NCBI GenBank assembly: GCA_948614045.1
Contig: CAPFSK010000010.1
Location: forward strand, 1-29,164
Source: an uncultured Candidatus Saccharibacteria bacterium
Lineage (GTDB): Bacteria > Patescibacteriota > Saccharimonadia > Saccharimonadales > Saccharimonadaceae
Reading direction: 5' to 3'
DNA: 29,164 nucleotides
The translations under genes were made by a program, and so were the position numbers. The notes below the pieces were generated by a model. That model ran no database searches. It was not told the origin of the DNA and saw nothing but the letters and a program-made list of their open reading frames with translations. Shown here piece by piece: positions 16,099 to 23,462 of this stretch (position 1 is the stretch's first letter; each line of letters starts with the position of its first letter).

Positions 16099-16908
16099 AT
16101 GGATATTTTTCAAGCATTACTTCTCGGCCTCGTACAAGGTCTCACCGAATTCATCCCAGTATCATCTTCTGGCCACTTAGAAATCGTTCAACACATCTTC
16201 AATTTTCCAGCTGAAAACTTTCACCTTTTTCTCGAATTCATCAATCTAGGAACATTACTCGCTTTATTATTTTATTTTCGCGAACGCATTTGGAAAATCA
16301 TCAAAGACGTTTTTGGAGAAAAAAACTACAAACTTGCTATCAATATCGTTATTACTACAATCCCCGCTGGGCTGATCGGACTCCTATTGTCAGACCTAAT
16401 CGAAAATAGCGATTTCTTCTCTTCGCTATTTACTGTTGGCGCTGCCATGGGTATCGTTGGCATCATCATGGTCGCCATTGACAAACTGCCACATATGTCG
16501 AACCTCAAAGACGAAAATCAACTCACTCCTGGACGAGCTCTGCTTATTGGCGTGTTACAAGTTTTTGCTCTTATTCCAGGCACATCTCGATCCGGCACGA
16601 CCATTATTGCCGGCCGCATTGCTGGGATGGATTCAGAATCATCCGCAGAATATTCTTTCCTCGCCAGCATTCCCATCATGTGCGCAGTTTGCCTGAAAAT
16701 GTTCTTATCGGATACCGGACGTGCATACTTCATCGAGAATCTCAACGCGTTATTCTTCTCCAATTTAATCGCTTTCGTCGTCGGGCTCTGGGCATTACGT
16801 TACTTACTGCGCTATTTGAAAAAACCTAAATCTCTCCAAACATTTGGGTGGTATCGTATCGCCGTCTCCTGTCTCGTCGTCGGAACTATGTTAATCTTGG
16901 TCGCCTAG
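16099..16908 (+). CDS. uppP: Undecaprenyl-diphosphate phosphatase (UppP/BacA)
   Basis: Removes a phosphate from C55-PP to regenerate the C55-P carrier; excess gives bacitracin resistance. Motif 1 is at 13-26 (QGLTEFIPVSSSGH, with Glu17, Ser22-24 and His26). Motif 2 is PGTSRSGTT (160-168, with Arg164). About eight hydrophobic helices fill the rest. At 269 residues it has the normal length. The leaderless start is clear. The next gene (16910) begins two bases after the stop codon, so the two are probably cotranscribed. Confidence 0.95.
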   Translation: MDIFQALLLGLVQGLTEFIPVSSSGHLEIVQHIFNFPAENFHLFLEFINLGTLLALLFYFRERIWKIIKDVFGEKNYKLAINIVITTIPAGLIGLLLSDLIENSDFFSSLFTVGAAMGIVGIIMVAIDKLPHMSNLKDENQLTPGRALLIGVLQVFALIPGTSRSGTTIIAGRIAGMDSESSAEYSFLASIPIMCAVCLKMFLSDTGRAYFIENLNALFFSNLIAFVVGLWALRYLLRYLKKPKSLQTFGWYRIAVSCLVVGTMLILVA

Positions 16909-16909
16909 T

Positions 16910-17278
16910 ATGTATCGCCTGTCTCTTATTATCAGCGAAGTCTACAATAAATTCTTACCACTTGCCGAGAAAAATGGTATTCAGCTCAACTTAGACCTCA
17001 TCGACTCTGATGTTGTCACCGAAGAACTCACTGGTATCAAAGACGACGTCGAAAAAGCCATCTCCGAAGCCATTGGTCGTTCCGCGCAAGGTGAAATCGC
17101 CATCCAAGTGAACAGAAAGGAGATTATCATTTCCGATACTGGCACGACGCTATCACGACCAGTTTGCGCTCTACTCTCCGGAAAATATATCGATGTGAGT
17201 TCACGTGTCGGCTTTGGCACAAAAGTCCGCATCAGCCTCGAACGTGCAGAAAAGGAACTAGAGAGCGGAGAAGAATAA
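16910..17278 (+). CDS. Orphan GHKL-ATPase-like small protein
   Basis: A 122-residue soluble protein that resembles only the ATPase domain of histidine kinases. The N-box region at about 45-65 reads EKAISEAIGRSAQGEIAIQV in place of the usual NLLSNAIKYT-type sequence, with the metal-ligand Asn replaced by Glu. IISDTG at about 80-85 matches the G1 box (DxG). SRVGFGTKVRISLE near 105-118 matches the G2 end. No dimerisation helix, His or sensor is present, and the lid is very short. It may be a degenerate kinase remnant, a regulator that mimics a kinase ATPase, or an anti-sigma-like factor. It starts two bases after the uppP stop and is followed by a strong hairpin. The family match is inferred from motifs. 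Confidence 0.68.
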   Translation: MYRLSLIISEVYNKFLPLAEKNGIQLNLDLIDSDVVTEELTGIKDDVEKAISEAIGRSAQGEIAIQVNRKEIIISDTGTTLSRPVCALLSGKYIDVSSRVGFGTKVRISLERAEKELESGEE

Positions 17279-17303
17279 AGTGTTGTAATTTTTACAACAC
17301 TTT
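17277..17303. terminator. 12-bp hairpin terminator after the uppP operon
   Basis: AAAGTGTTGTAA (17277-17288) pairs with TTACAACACTTT (17292-17303) around TTT. It overlaps the stop codon of the preceding gene. Its 22-base core recurs exactly at 20821-20842. Confidence 0.68.
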
Positions 17304-17321
17304 ATGCGTAGTGTGAGTTAT

Positions 17322-17338
17322 TCGTTGTAAAATATACA
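17322..17338. repeat. Second GTTGTA/TACAAC inverted repeat
   Basis: GTTGTA and TACAAC, separated by AAATA, lie about 20 bases after the hairpin at 17277-17303 and share its half-site. The region 17304-17376 up to the sortase promoter holds nothing else that I can recognise. Confidence 0.4.
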
Positions 17339-17376
17339 ACAACCATTAACTTTTTTAGCTCCCCACATCCCACTTG

Positions 17377-17385
17377 TGCTATAAT
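17377..17385 (+). promoter_or_regulatory. Extended -10 promoter of the sortase gene
   Basis: TGC plus TATAAT (17380-17385), ten bases before ATG 17396. Predicted leaderless. Confidence 0.75.
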
Positions 17386-17395
17386 AAGCATAAAT

Positions 17396-18115
17396 ATGGA
17401 AGGTGTGTGGAAATTCAATCCGTTTTACTGGATGGCGCTAGATCGTTTGGATCGCGCGAATCAAAACCAACAAGCTCTTAGCCTCGGCGCCAAGAGTCAT
17501 AAAGCCGGACACGGGCTACGACTAAACCCTCTACGTTGGTCTGGCCGTACGTTACGCGTATTCTTTGTCATGTTGTTCATGATTCTAGCTCCCTTTTATT
17601 TCTTCTCCGGTATTCAACCTGTCTCCTCGATTGAAGCTACAAGTTATCCGGAACTCAGCTTACCGAGCATCAGCCTAAGTACTCCAGTCGCTCCACTTGA
17701 AATGACCGATCGTCAACTCATAGCTCCAGCGACTATTGCCGGTAGCTACAGTCAAGCCGAAAACAAGCAGTTTATCATCGGGCATTCGTCCACCGTATTC
17801 CAGGCTCTTGATCAAAGCCAGCTCTATCAACATATTTATTATAACGATGTCGAATATACCATCACAAATATCGAGACCTTAGCCAAGGCTGATGTTGATA
17901 TGAATGTCATCCTAAGCTCCAGTGAAGTGGAGACCTTAGTAATCATGACTTGCGCCGGGACTCCACTACCAGGACAAGACGCGACCCATCGCCTAGTTAT
18001 CACTGCTGAACGTAGTCAAGTAAAAAGCCAAAGCTATATCATGGCGGCACAAAATACGGACGCAACTAGCACGCCCGTATCGATTGATGAGTTTATCGTC
18101 ACTCCAGAGAATTAG
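17396..18115 (+). CDS. Sortase family cysteine transpeptidase
   Basis: Would attach exported proteins to the envelope or join surface subunits. Cytoplasmic basic N-terminus (1-54), one membrane helix at about 55-72, a linker, then the sortase beta-barrel (about 110-215). The catalytic triad is present: His130 in IIGHSS, Cys186 in MTCAG and Arg199 in HRLVI. The Cys follows a strand ending LVIM, as expected. There is no cleavable signal peptide, so it is a membrane-anchored exoenzyme. I cannot place the subclass (D-, E- or F-like) by eye, and no LPxTG substrate is evident in the window. It converges on the exchanger gene with no gap between stop codons. Confidence 0.88.
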   Translation: MEGVWKFNPFYWMALDRLDRANQNQQALSLGAKSHKAGHGLRLNPLRWSGRTLRVFFVMLFMILAPFYFFSGIQPVSSIEATSYPELSLPSISLSTPVAPLEMTDRQLIAPATIAGSYSQAENKQFIIGHSSTVFQALDQSQLYQHIYYNDVEYTITNIETLAKADVDMNVILSSSEVETLVIMTCAGTPLPGQDATHRLVITAERSQVKSQSYIMAAQNTDATSTPVSIDEFIVTPEN

Positions 18116-19075
18116 CTAGACTAGCATAATCACACCATAGTACACCGCAAAAGTCGCCAGCATGATAATCCCCTCAACGCGGTTAATTTTCTTCGTACTC
18201 GCCGCGAAAATAAATAGCATTGCCGCTGACGCCACCAGCATAATAATATCCAGCATTTGGAACCCAACCGGCGTAATCGTTCCAAAAATCGCCACTGGAA
18301 TCCCCAATACCACGCAAATATTAAAGATATTACTACCAATAATATTACCAACGACGAGATCCTGCTCGCCCTTCTTCGACGCCACAATCGTCGTCACCAA
18401 CTCTGGCAACGACGTACCGAATGCGATTACCGTCAGAGCAATCAACCTTTCACTCATCCCCATTACTTCCGCAATATTCGTTGCGCTATCTACGACTAGT
18501 TGGCTGCCAATAATAATTCCCGCGAGCCCAACCAGAATCAGCGCCGCCGATTTGCCGAGCGTGTATTGCGGTTTCGCGTCTTCGACTTTTTCTTTTTTCT
18601 GCTTCGCCATCGAAAACAGATAATACAAAAATACCGTAAAGAACAGTAAAATTACAATCGCATCTGCCCGCGTAATCTGGTTAATGTCGCCACCCGCCAA
18701 GAACACATCCAAGAATAGTGCTGCCAACAAAATCGAAATCAACAAACATAACGGAATCTCCTTCCGCACTGTATTATCTTTAATCTTAATCGGGCGAATC
18801 AACGCTGCTACGCCCAAAATCAACAAAATATTCAGGATACAACTCCCGATTACATTTCCTAGCACCATATCTGTACTACCCGACGCCAAAGCCGAAACTG
18901 ATACCGCAAACTCTGGCGCGCTTGTACCGAACGCCACAATCGTCAAACCAATTAACATTTTCGGCACTTTAAAATTTTCTGCCGTGCTTGACGCGCCGTC
19001 GACGAAAATATCCGCTCCTTTAATCAAAAGTACGAAGCCCACCACGAGCAACAATACACTAAAAATGATATTCAT
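18116..19075 (-). CDS. Calcium/sodium antiporter (CaCA family, YrbG-like)
   Basis: Exchanges Ca2+ for Na+ (or H+/K+) across the membrane. The 319-residue protein has two inverted halves. Each carries the alpha-repeat motif: FGTSAPEFAVSVSA with the following GNVIGSCILN, and FGTSLPELVTTIVA with GNIIGSNIFN. About ten hydrophobic helices surround a charged central loop (KQKKEKVEDAK). Key Glu residues in both GTSxPE motifs are intact. The promoter and AAGGA site on the minus strand support the start at 19075. It ends tail to tail against the sortase gene, with GCTAG/CTAGC (18114-18124) at the junction as the only hairpin. Confidence 0.92.
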   Translation of the reverse strand: MNIIFSVLLLVVGFVLLIKGADIFVDGASSTAENFKVPKMLIGLTIVAFGTSAPEFAVSVSALASGSTDMVLGNVIGSCILNILLILGVAALIRPIKIKDNTVRKEIPLCLLISILLAALFLDVFLAGGDINQITRADAIVILLFFTVFLYYLFSMAKQKKEKVEDAKPQYTLGKSAALILVGLAGIIIGSQLVVDSATNIAEVMGMSERLIALTVIAFGTSLPELVTTIVASKKGEQDLVVGNIIGSNIFNICVVLGIPVAIFGTITPVGFQMLDIIMLVASAAMLFIFAASTKKINRVEGIIMLATFAVYYGVIMLV

Positions 19076-19104
19076 TATTTATTTTCCTTATTTTATTCCT
19101 TTCA

Positions 19105-19113
19105 ATTATACCA
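19105..19113 (-). promoter_or_regulatory. Extended -10 promoter of the exchanger gene
   Basis: Read on the minus strand: TGG plus TATAAT. A leader of about 22 bases carries AAGGA before the start. The oppositely directed -10 of the next gene is 22 bases to the right. Confidence 0.65.
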
Positions 19114-19131
19114 CACTTTTACTAGCGCTCA

Positions 19132-19140
19132 TGTTATAAT
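19132..19140 (+). promoter_or_regulatory. Extended -10 promoter of the 19147 gene
   Basis: TGT plus TATAAT (19135-19140), six bases before ATG 19147. Predicted leaderless. It forms a divergent pair with the exchanger promoter. Confidence 0.74.
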
Positions 19141-19146
19141 AAACGT

Positions 19147-20061
19147 ATGAATAACGTTGGTCGCACTGCAAGCAAAAACTGGCTATCACTCGTCCTCATC
19201 TTTTTCTTCACTTTTAGCGTTTCTCTAGTCGGTGCCAGGTTCGTCCGTTCGATTCTCGTCGGCAATAATAGCGTCGCAGAAACCAAAGACGACTCAGATG
19301 ATGATGACCAAGGCGCACCGCAACAAACGGCACCTAACGTAATTAAACTTCAGCCTATTATTGATTCTTGGATCGCCGAAATTGATAATAGAGTTGGCTT
19401 GGTTGTCTACGATCTTGACCGTGACGAAATTGCCGCTAGTTACAATTCTGATACAGCTTTCTCGACCGGTGACTTATACCAACTAATTTTCGCCTACGAC
19501 GGTTATCGCAGGCTCGATGTTGGCCTGGAACGTGCCGACAGCAACATTGGCTACGAATTGAATTATAGTGACTGCTTAAACATCATGACAAGCACTTCGG
19601 CTAGCGAAACTTGTGCCACAGCCTTCCTGACGGATAGCTACCGTTCAGAGAGCGCGCAGAACCTAATAAATACTATCGGCATGACGCAAAGCTCTGATTT
19701 CGGCCAAATCACTACCCCGAATGATTTAGCATTATTTTTGCAACACGTCTGGCAGCATGATGACCTAAGCCTTGACAGCTGGGCAAAACTACAAGCCTCC
19801 ATGCTTGAGCTGCCCGAGGAGAGCGAAATCGATTGGAAACAAGGCTTACCCAGCGGTTTTAGTACTGCAAGAGTATATAGCAAAGCTAGTGGCACCGAAA
19901 ACGACCTTGGCACTTGGGAAAATTATGCGGACATTGCACTTATTGATTTCGTCCGGCAAAATCGCCATTTTGCCGTCGTCGTACTCGGCGAAAACGGCGT
20001 CGATCCGAGCGATTTTAGCCGTCTCGGCACTTTGATTGAAGGCAAGGTGATCGAAGAATAA
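19147..20061 (+). CDS. Beta-lactamase-fold exoprotein lacking catalytic residues
   Basis: A membrane helix at about 12-38 is followed by an Asp-rich linker (47-55) and a domain that follows the class A beta-lactamase/PF13354 pattern. GLVVYDLDRDEIAASYNSD resembles the strand leading to the active site. However, the F-x-x-x-S-x-x-K motif is F105-STG-D109-LY-Q112: Ser is Asp and Lys is Gln. The SDN motif region reads SASETCATAFL, with no intact SDN. A KASG sequence stands where KTG is expected, and the last strand (FAVVVLGE) is present. So the fold is likely kept but serine hydrolysis is unlikely; it may be a peptidoglycan-binding or scaffold pseudoenzyme. The nuclease gene follows after six bases. 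Confidence 0.78.
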   Translation: MNNVGRTASKNWLSLVLIFFFTFSVSLVGARFVRSILVGNNSVAETKDDSDDDDQGAPQQTAPNVIKLQPIIDSWIAEIDNRVGLVVYDLDRDEIAASYNSDTAFSTGDLYQLIFAYDGYRRLDVGLERADSNIGYELNYSDCLNIMTSTSASETCATAFLTDSYRSESAQNLINTIGMTQSSDFGQITTPNDLALFLQHVWQHDDLSLDSWAKLQASMLELPEESEIDWKQGLPSGFSTARVYSKASGTENDLGTWENYADIALIDFVRQNRHFAVVVLGENGVDPSDFSRLGTLIEGKVIEE

Positions 20062-20067
20062 TTCTCT

Positions 20068-20820
20068 ATGAAGAAATTAAGTTTAAAATCTTACCGCAGC
20101 CGTCGCTTATTAGCCGTAGTCGCACTTATGGCTGGATTAGCTGGTATTATCATCTCTAATCCTAGTAGTTATGAACAAATTTTCGAACAGGAAACTAATG
20201 CCGAATCAAATATCAACCAAAGCTCACCCAACCCCGATAACGCCCCACTCGCTAGTACCATCCTCGAACGACTCGAAATTAAGGGTCGAGCACCTAAGAC
20301 TGGCTACTCTCGAGATGAATTCTATAAAGGCTGGCCCGATGTCGAGGGTTGTAGCTTGAGGCAACGCATTATCAAGCGCGAACTCGGAGACAATGCCACG
20401 CTCGACAGCAATAATTGTAATGTAATCTCTGGCGAATTTGACGAGCCGTACACCGGCTCACATATGATGTTCTACGAAAAATCTGACTTTACAACGGGGC
20501 TACAAATTGATCACATCGTCGCCTTAAGCGATGCTTGGCAAAAGGGCGCCCAATATATGGATAAAGAAACCAGATATAGCATTGCGACTGACCCGCTAAA
20601 TCTCCTCGCAGTCGAAAGTAAAGCTAATCAAAGCAAATCTGATGGCGACGCCGCGACTTGGCTTCCGCCCAACAAAGCCTTCCGTTGTCAATACGTCGCC
20701 CGTCAAGTTTCCGTAAAATATAAATATAGTCTTTGGGTCACCGAAGCCGAACACGATGCCATCGCAAGAGTACTTGAAACTTGCCCAGGCGAACCTAGCG
20801 TCGGAGTTGAACTAAAATAA
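20068..20820 (+). CDS. Exported HNH/DUF1524 family nuclease
   Basis: Probably a secreted non-specific nuclease. An N-terminal basic stretch and hydrophobic helix (about 13-30) serve as signal or anchor; a low-complexity linker follows. The domain has YSRDEFYKGWPDVEGCSLRQ, a Cys-containing segment (NNCNVISGEF), DEPYTG, then IDHIVALSDAW with the catalytic Asp148-His149. DPLNLLAVESKANQSKSD, WLPPNKAFRCQYVARQ and a final ETC complete it. The four Cys probably form disulphides outside the cell. Epibiotic Saccharibacteria cannot make nucleotides de novo (known), so scavenging host DNA is a reasonable role (inferred). No Shine-Dalgarno is evident; the gene depends on 19147. Confidence 0.9.
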   Translation: MKKLSLKSYRSRRLLAVVALMAGLAGIIISNPSSYEQIFEQETNAESNINQSSPNPDNAPLASTILERLEIKGRAPKTGYSRDEFYKGWPDVEGCSLRQRIIKRELGDNATLDSNNCNVISGEFDEPYTGSHMMFYEKSDFTTGLQIDHIVALSDAWQKGAQYMDKETRYSIATDPLNLLAVESKANQSKSDGDAATWLPPNKAFRCQYVARQVSVKYKYSLWVTEAEHDAIARVLETCPGEPSVGVELK

Positions 20821-20842
20821 TGTTGTAATTTTTACAACACTT
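20821..20842. terminator. Hairpin after the nuclease gene, second copy of the 22-base palindrome
   Basis: TGTTGTAA (20821-20828) pairs with TTACAACA (20832-20839) around TTT. It is identical over 22 bases to 17281-17302 and also directly follows a stop codon. The next reading frame starts 20 bases later, so it may be a partial terminator or a shared regulatory site. Confidence 0.55.
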
Positions 20843-20861
20843 AATGATCAGAAAGGATGCT

Positions 20862-21485
20862 ATGAATTTAGAAATCGAAGCCACATTTCTTGAAATCGAT
20901 AAAGCTGAACTACGAACTAAGTTGGAAGCTATTGGAGCCCAGCTTGTCCGTCCCGAAATTCTTATGCGCCGCGTCGTTTTCGACGTTAGTAAACACGCTT
21001 TCGCGCGCGTCCGCGACGAGGGCGACCGAATCATGCTAACTTACAAAAATCACCATGATAACACCTTAACTGGTACCGAAGAAATTAATGTTGAAGTTAG
21101 CGACTACGATGCTACGATTGCCATTCTTAAAGCCTGCGGACTATATGCCAAGTCCGACGAAGACTCGTATCGCGAATCCTAGAAGCTCGATGACGTCGAA
21201 ATCGACATTGATACTTGGCCCTGGATTCCGAGCTATGTCGAAATTGAAGGTCCCAGTCCCGAAAAAGTCCAAGCTGTCGCTACTAAACTCGGTTTTGATA
21301 TGAAAGATGCTATTATTGGCTCCGTCGACGAAGTCTACAAGCTATATTACGACGTCACGAGCGACGATATTAACTTTGGGCTTTCCGAAATCAAATTCAC
21401 TGATGCACCCGACAAAATCGCCAGCAAACTTCGCGACGCACCGCTCGCTCCAGCCAGCGTGAAAGCGAATCCGCATACTGAATAG
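20862..21485 (+). pseudogene. CYTH-domain (ThTPase/adenylate cyclase class IV-like) gene interrupted by TAG
   Basis: The frame from ATG 20862 (AGAAAGGA just upstream) encodes a CYTH protein: EIEATFL (the ExExK motif with Thr for Lys), RRVVFDV, ARVRDEGDRIMLTYK and EEINVEVSDYD. At 21180-21182 a TAG stops it after ...EDSYRES. The same frame then continues without interruption for 101 codons: KLDDVEIDIDTWPWIPSYVEIEG, then KLGFDMKDAIIGSVDEVYKLYYDV. In related proteins a Trp follows the RES, so a single TGG to TAG change explains the break. Other genes here end in TAG, so the codon is not reassigned. Either a recent pseudogene, a sequencing error or a readthrough site. An upstream in-frame ATG at 20844 is also possible. 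Confidence 0.85.
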
Positions 21486-21510
21486 TCAGGCGCACACCGT
21501 ACAACTATGA

Positions 21511-22734
21511 CTACTCTGCTCCGTGTTCAATCTTCACCCACGCCACCTCACGTCTCAACAGCGCCTTCAGCGCGCAGGGAACATAAGTTACCAGATACAG
21601 CGGGTTGAACAATACTATCTTTATCTTCATACTCCGCGCCAAATCCAATTTTTCTTGTTTTAAAATATGCACCGTCACCCCCACAAGTATAATATATAGC
21701 AGCGCAAACGCCACTCCGACTACCGCCAGCGCCCAACCCCATTCACCGCGTCGCCCCAATATCACTACCCCGCCGAGCACCACTAATACCGCTCCAATCA
21801 CTGCCAAGATCGCCGGCTTGACGCCAATACATTCCTTCGCCAAGCTACCAGCATTCCGCGTACTATTCTTAGCCCTCTGTTTCGACAGAACTCCACGCAT
21901 CAACGGCACATACTTTTTCCGCGCACTAAAATACCCCTTAATCCAGCGCACGCGTTGCGCCACCGTCTGCGCATATCGCGTCGGTTGCTCATCATAAAAT
22001 ACCGCCGCTTCATTATAGTACGTTGCGAGTCCATGCAACGTCGCATAAAGCGAAATCTCATAATCCTCCGTCAAACTCCGAAACGGCCAACATTGCCACC
22101 GATCGACCAATTTACCATCAATACAATATCCCGTGCCCGAGAACACAATATTCGCCTGATGTCTTACACGATCACGATTCACCAACGTATTAATCATTGA
22201 AAATGTCAGACATGACACCGCCGCAATCACATTCGCATTACCATTCTTCGCATTCCGATAGCCTGTGACAATTTCATACCCCGCCATATAGCTCTTCAAC
22301 ATCTCCTCCATAAACTCCGGCGCCAGTACATTATCCGCATCAAAAATAAAATACAAATCATATCGTCTCTCCGACAAAATCTCTCGTATTACCTCGTCCA
22401 GCGCAAACCCTTTCCGCGCCCGGCTCAAAGTTACCTTTGGCCGCACGAACACCCCTACGCCGTGCTTCCGGCAAATCTCTACCGTCGGGTCATCCTCCGC
22501 CTCGACGATCACATATACATCTTCCGTTCTTACATTTACCGTTTGCTTTTCCAAACTCTTCAGCAACCCCTCAACCACCGCGCTCTCATCTCGCGCCGGT
22601 ATTAATACCGCGAATTCCGGCTGTTTCTCGCGCTCTACCAGCGTAATTTCATTCCGCCCTACCGCATACCGCCCGAACAAAAACATCGCTCCAGCCCAGA
22701 CCAAACATCCAAACCCCGCTGCAAGCAAAATCAT
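21511..22734 (-). CDS. Membrane glycosyltransferase, GT2 family
   Basis: Likely builds an envelope polysaccharide or glycolipid. One N-terminal membrane helix (2-22) is followed by the GT-A domain: FAVLIPARDES at about 41-51, the sugar-nucleotide Asp in IVEAEDD, and the metal-binding DAD in YFIFDADNVL. The acceptor-site TED motif is in RSLTEDYEISLYA, and the processive signature QxxRW is QRVRWIKG. Two or three membrane helices end the protein (about 310-375). The D, DxD, TED and QxxRW set is that of cellulose/hyaluronan-synthase-like enzymes. It starts inside the stop of the upstream PF06541-type gene (ATGA overlap). The sugar is unknown. Confidence 0.88.
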   Translation of the reverse strand: MILLAAGFGCLVWAGAMFLFGRYAVGRNEITLVEREKQPEFAVLIPARDESAVVEGLLKSLEKQTVNVRTEDVYVIVEAEDDPTVEICRKHGVGVFVRPKVTLSRARKGFALDEVIREILSERRYDLYFIFDADNVLAPEFMEEMLKSYMAGYEIVTGYRNAKNGNANVIAAVSCLTFSMINTLVNRDRVRHQANIVFSGTGYCIDGKLVDRWQCWPFRSLTEDYEISLYATLHGLATYYNEAAVFYDEQPTRYAQTVAQRVRWIKGYFSARKKYVPLMRGVLSKQRAKNSTRNAGSLAKECIGVKPAILAVIGAVLVVLGGVVILGRRGEWGWALAVVGVAFALLYIILVGVTVHILKQEKLDLARSMKIKIVLFNPLYLVTYVPCALKALLRREVAWVKIEHGAE

Positions 22735-23417
22735 TCTTCTTCCTCGGGCCGCCGCATATTCGGAAAATAATGTTCCAAATAATCATCCGTAAAATGCTCA
22801 TCATAAAACCTACCTATCGGCGTATACGGCGGTATATGATTATGCCGCAAAGTTTGTCGAATAATCGCCGTCCAAGAAATTAACATGTCTAGCGCCATAA
22901 ACACCACCAAAATCACATACACCGCATCCCCGATTTTCGGCGGGATCCGTTCGATCGCCTCCGATACCGGCGGATAAACTCCACGCACCAGAAGTAAGCC
23001 TAACAGCCCCCAGACCAACATAAACGGGATCGTCGTCCGCCCGTTGATATTCAACCACAGCCCGCTGTAATCCCATGACATCGTATGCGTGAAAAACTCT
23101 TGCAAGAAACTAATCAAATATTCCACAATCCCACCAAGTAGTGCCGCATAGATAAAAATCTGCCAATTTTTATATGGTTTACGCAGCAATAAATATACCA
23201 TAATTACCGCCCCAAACCCATAAATCACATTGAACGGACCCCAAATTACGCCCCGCCGGAGACTCCAAGCCAACTCGCCCGTCGCCATCAAATGTTGCAC
23301 TAAAAACAAAATCTCTTCATATAGCGAGCCAATTACCGACCCAATCAAAAACACGAAAAACAGCTTCTTCAAACATAGCCCCTCCGCAAATTTCGTTTCC
23401 GCAACAATCTTTTTCAT
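22731..23417 (-). CDS. PF06541-type integral membrane protein (putative ABC-type permease CmpB)
   Basis: A 228-residue membrane protein with about five hydrophobic helices. FLIGSVIGSLYEEILF, RRGVIWGPFNVIYGFGAVI, GGIVEYLISFLQEFF, SWDYSGLWLNINGRTTIPF and VWGLLGLLLVRGVYPP are the recognisable family blocks, with conserved RG-GP, EY, WDYS and NINGR. The biochemical role is not known, despite the permease label. I start it at 23417: the longer readings at 23432 or 23549 lie on or beyond the minus-strand -10 box. It overlaps the glycosyltransferase by four bases; one operon, perhaps for export or assembly of the glycan. Confidence 0.83.
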   Translation of the reverse strand: MKKIVAETKFAEGLCLKKLFFVFLIGSVIGSLYEEILFLVQHLMATGELAWSLRRGVIWGPFNVIYGFGAVIMVYLLLRKPYKNWQIFIYAALLGGIVEYLISFLQEFFTHTMSWDYSGLWLNINGRTTIPFMLVWGLLGLLLVRGVYPPVSEAIERIPPKIGDAVYVILVVFMALDMLISWTAIIRQTLRHNHIPPYTPIGRFYDEHFTDDYLEHYFPNMRRPEEEE

Positions 23418-23433
23418 ATATTTTCTTTCCATT

Positions 23434-23442
23434 ATTATACCA
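23434..23442 (-). promoter_or_regulatory. Extended -10 promoter of the CmpB-like/GT2 operon
   Basis: Minus strand TGG plus TATAAT, 16 bases before the start at 23417. It stands back to back with the plus-strand promoter at 23448-23456. Confidence 0.65.
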
Positions 23443-23447
23443 TAAGC

Positions 23448-23456
23448 TGTTATAAT
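23448..23456 (+). promoter_or_regulatory. Extended -10 promoter of the C45-type hydrolase gene
   Basis: TGT plus TATAAT (23451-23456), six bases before ATG 23463. Predicted leaderless. Only 11 bases separate it from the opposing -10 box. Confidence 0.72.
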
Positions 23457-23462
23457 CATAAT

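Noticed and set aside
17277..20842. CRISPR-like repeat
   Set aside because: Only two exact copies 3.5 kb apart, no spacer array and no cas genes.
20862..21485. TAG read as an amino acid throughout the genome
   Set aside because: Many intact genes in the window end in TAG at the family's normal C-terminus (rpmE2, rpsB, tsf, serS, uppP), so TAG is a normal stop.
22437..22646. Plus-strand open frames across the minus-strand glycosyltransferase and DUF2130 genes
   Set aside because: Low-complexity Pro/Ser/Arg or Phe/Ser translations that mirror GC-skewed codons of the real genes; no start signals.
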